The notes under the pieces were generated by a model. The model was not told the DNA's origin, searched no databases, and saw only the letters and a program-made list of their open reading frames with translations. The position numbers and the translations under genes were made by a program. Positions 6,009-6,271 of a stretch of DNA of 6,271 nucleotides are shown in pieces. Each line of letters opens with the position of its first letter. Positions within the stretch are counted from its first letter, which is position 1. The stretch is from Cocleimonas sp. (GTDB taxonomy: Bacteria; Pseudomonadota; Gammaproteobacteria; Thiotrichales; Thiotrichaceae), in the NCBI GenBank assembly GCA_023145535.1, contig JAGLDQ010000070.1:1-6271 (forward strand), in the 5' to 3' direction.

Positions 6009-6036
6009 AAAAAGCCCGCATCTTGTGGGCTTTTTT
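6009..6036 (+). terminator. Rho-independent terminator of the lipoprotein gene
   Basis: AAAAAGCCCGCA (6009-6020) pairs with TGTGGGC (6024-6030) and the following T-run through a G+C-rich stem with one G-T wobble and a 3-nt loop. TTTTTT follows at 6031-6036. It begins 22 nt after the lipoprotein stop. The A-run on the left arm means it could also work on the minus strand, though no minus-strand gene is seen downstream in the window. Confidence 0.9.
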
Positions 6037-6242
6037 ATTGGCTGGGTTGCCTATAAGTATCTCAATAACACCCCATCTATAAATAAAAATACGGTTTATC
6101 GTTATTATGATGAATAGCCTACTTTTTCTAGCTAAATTAAATACCCTCAATACAAAACGATTCCACAAAGGAAGCGACTAAAAAAACTCCCCGATAGAAA
6201 AAGAATGACCGATCATCAATATAAACAACAGAGGTAAATACG

Positions 6243-6271
6243 ATGAATAATAACTGGTTTTTAGATTACGA
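6243..6271 (+). CDS. Start of an unidentified gene, cut by window end
   Basis: ATG 6243 opens a frame reading MNNNWFLDY before the window ends. AGAGGT (6230-6235) lies 7 nt upstream, a good Shine-Dalgarno match at good spacing. The preceding gene is closed by a terminator, so this gene should have its own promoter within 6037-6242, but I could not pick one out. Nine residues are too few to assign a family. Confidence 0.6.

Noticed and set aside
6107..6181. A 24-codon ORF (MMNSLLFLAKLN...) upstream of the last gene.
   Set aside because: No Shine-Dalgarno, very short, and no recognisable feature.

Overview
The window looks like ordinary chromosome from an AT-rich gammaproteobacterium. The best lineage clue is a DUF1249 (YqiB-like) gene, a family I know mainly from Gammaproteobacteria. 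A Tat-exported DUF1501 protein and a small outer-membrane-type lipoprotein also fit a Gram-negative cell. I cannot name a genus. A free-living sulfur or methane oxidiser is possible, but the sequence does not show it.

Layout. Positions 47-493 (minus strand) encode a DUF1249 protein. It is divergent from pgm (525-2177, plus strand), a phosphoglucomutase of the long PGM1-like type, with only 31 bp between the two start codons. A gene-poor stretch of about 400 bp follows (2178-2573). It holds two inverted repeats, including a perfect 18-bp/18-bp hairpin at 2436-2477. Next comes a two-gene unit, DUF1800 (2574-3857) and DUF1501 (3886-5055), 28 bp apart and each with a good Shine-Dalgarno sequence. 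These two families are often found as neighbours and their joint role is not established. Only the DUF1501 partner has a visible export signal (twin-arginine).

The stretch 5056-5761 has no intact gene I trust. It contains a weak candidate terminator, a 16-bp palindrome, a 9-bp inverted repeat, and a decayed IS4-like transposase fragment (about 5257-5514). In that fragment the DGS-to-KLHL core can be rebuilt by undoing two opposite single-base slips in A-runs. A 74-residue glycine-zipper lipoprotein gene (5762-5986) follows, closed by a clear rho-independent terminator (6009-6036). The spacer 6037-6242 shows nothing I can support. A new plus-strand gene starts at 6243 and is cut off by the window end after nine full codons.

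Working together: DUF1249 and pgm may share a compact divergent control region. DUF1800 and DUF1501 almost certainly form one transcription unit. I see no functional link between the pgm locus, the DUF pair and the lipoprotein. No RNA genes, CRISPR arrays or complete mobile elements were seen. The most interesting items are the uncharacterised DUF1800-DUF1501 pair and the long hairpin in front of it. I see no clear evidence of a wholly new system.
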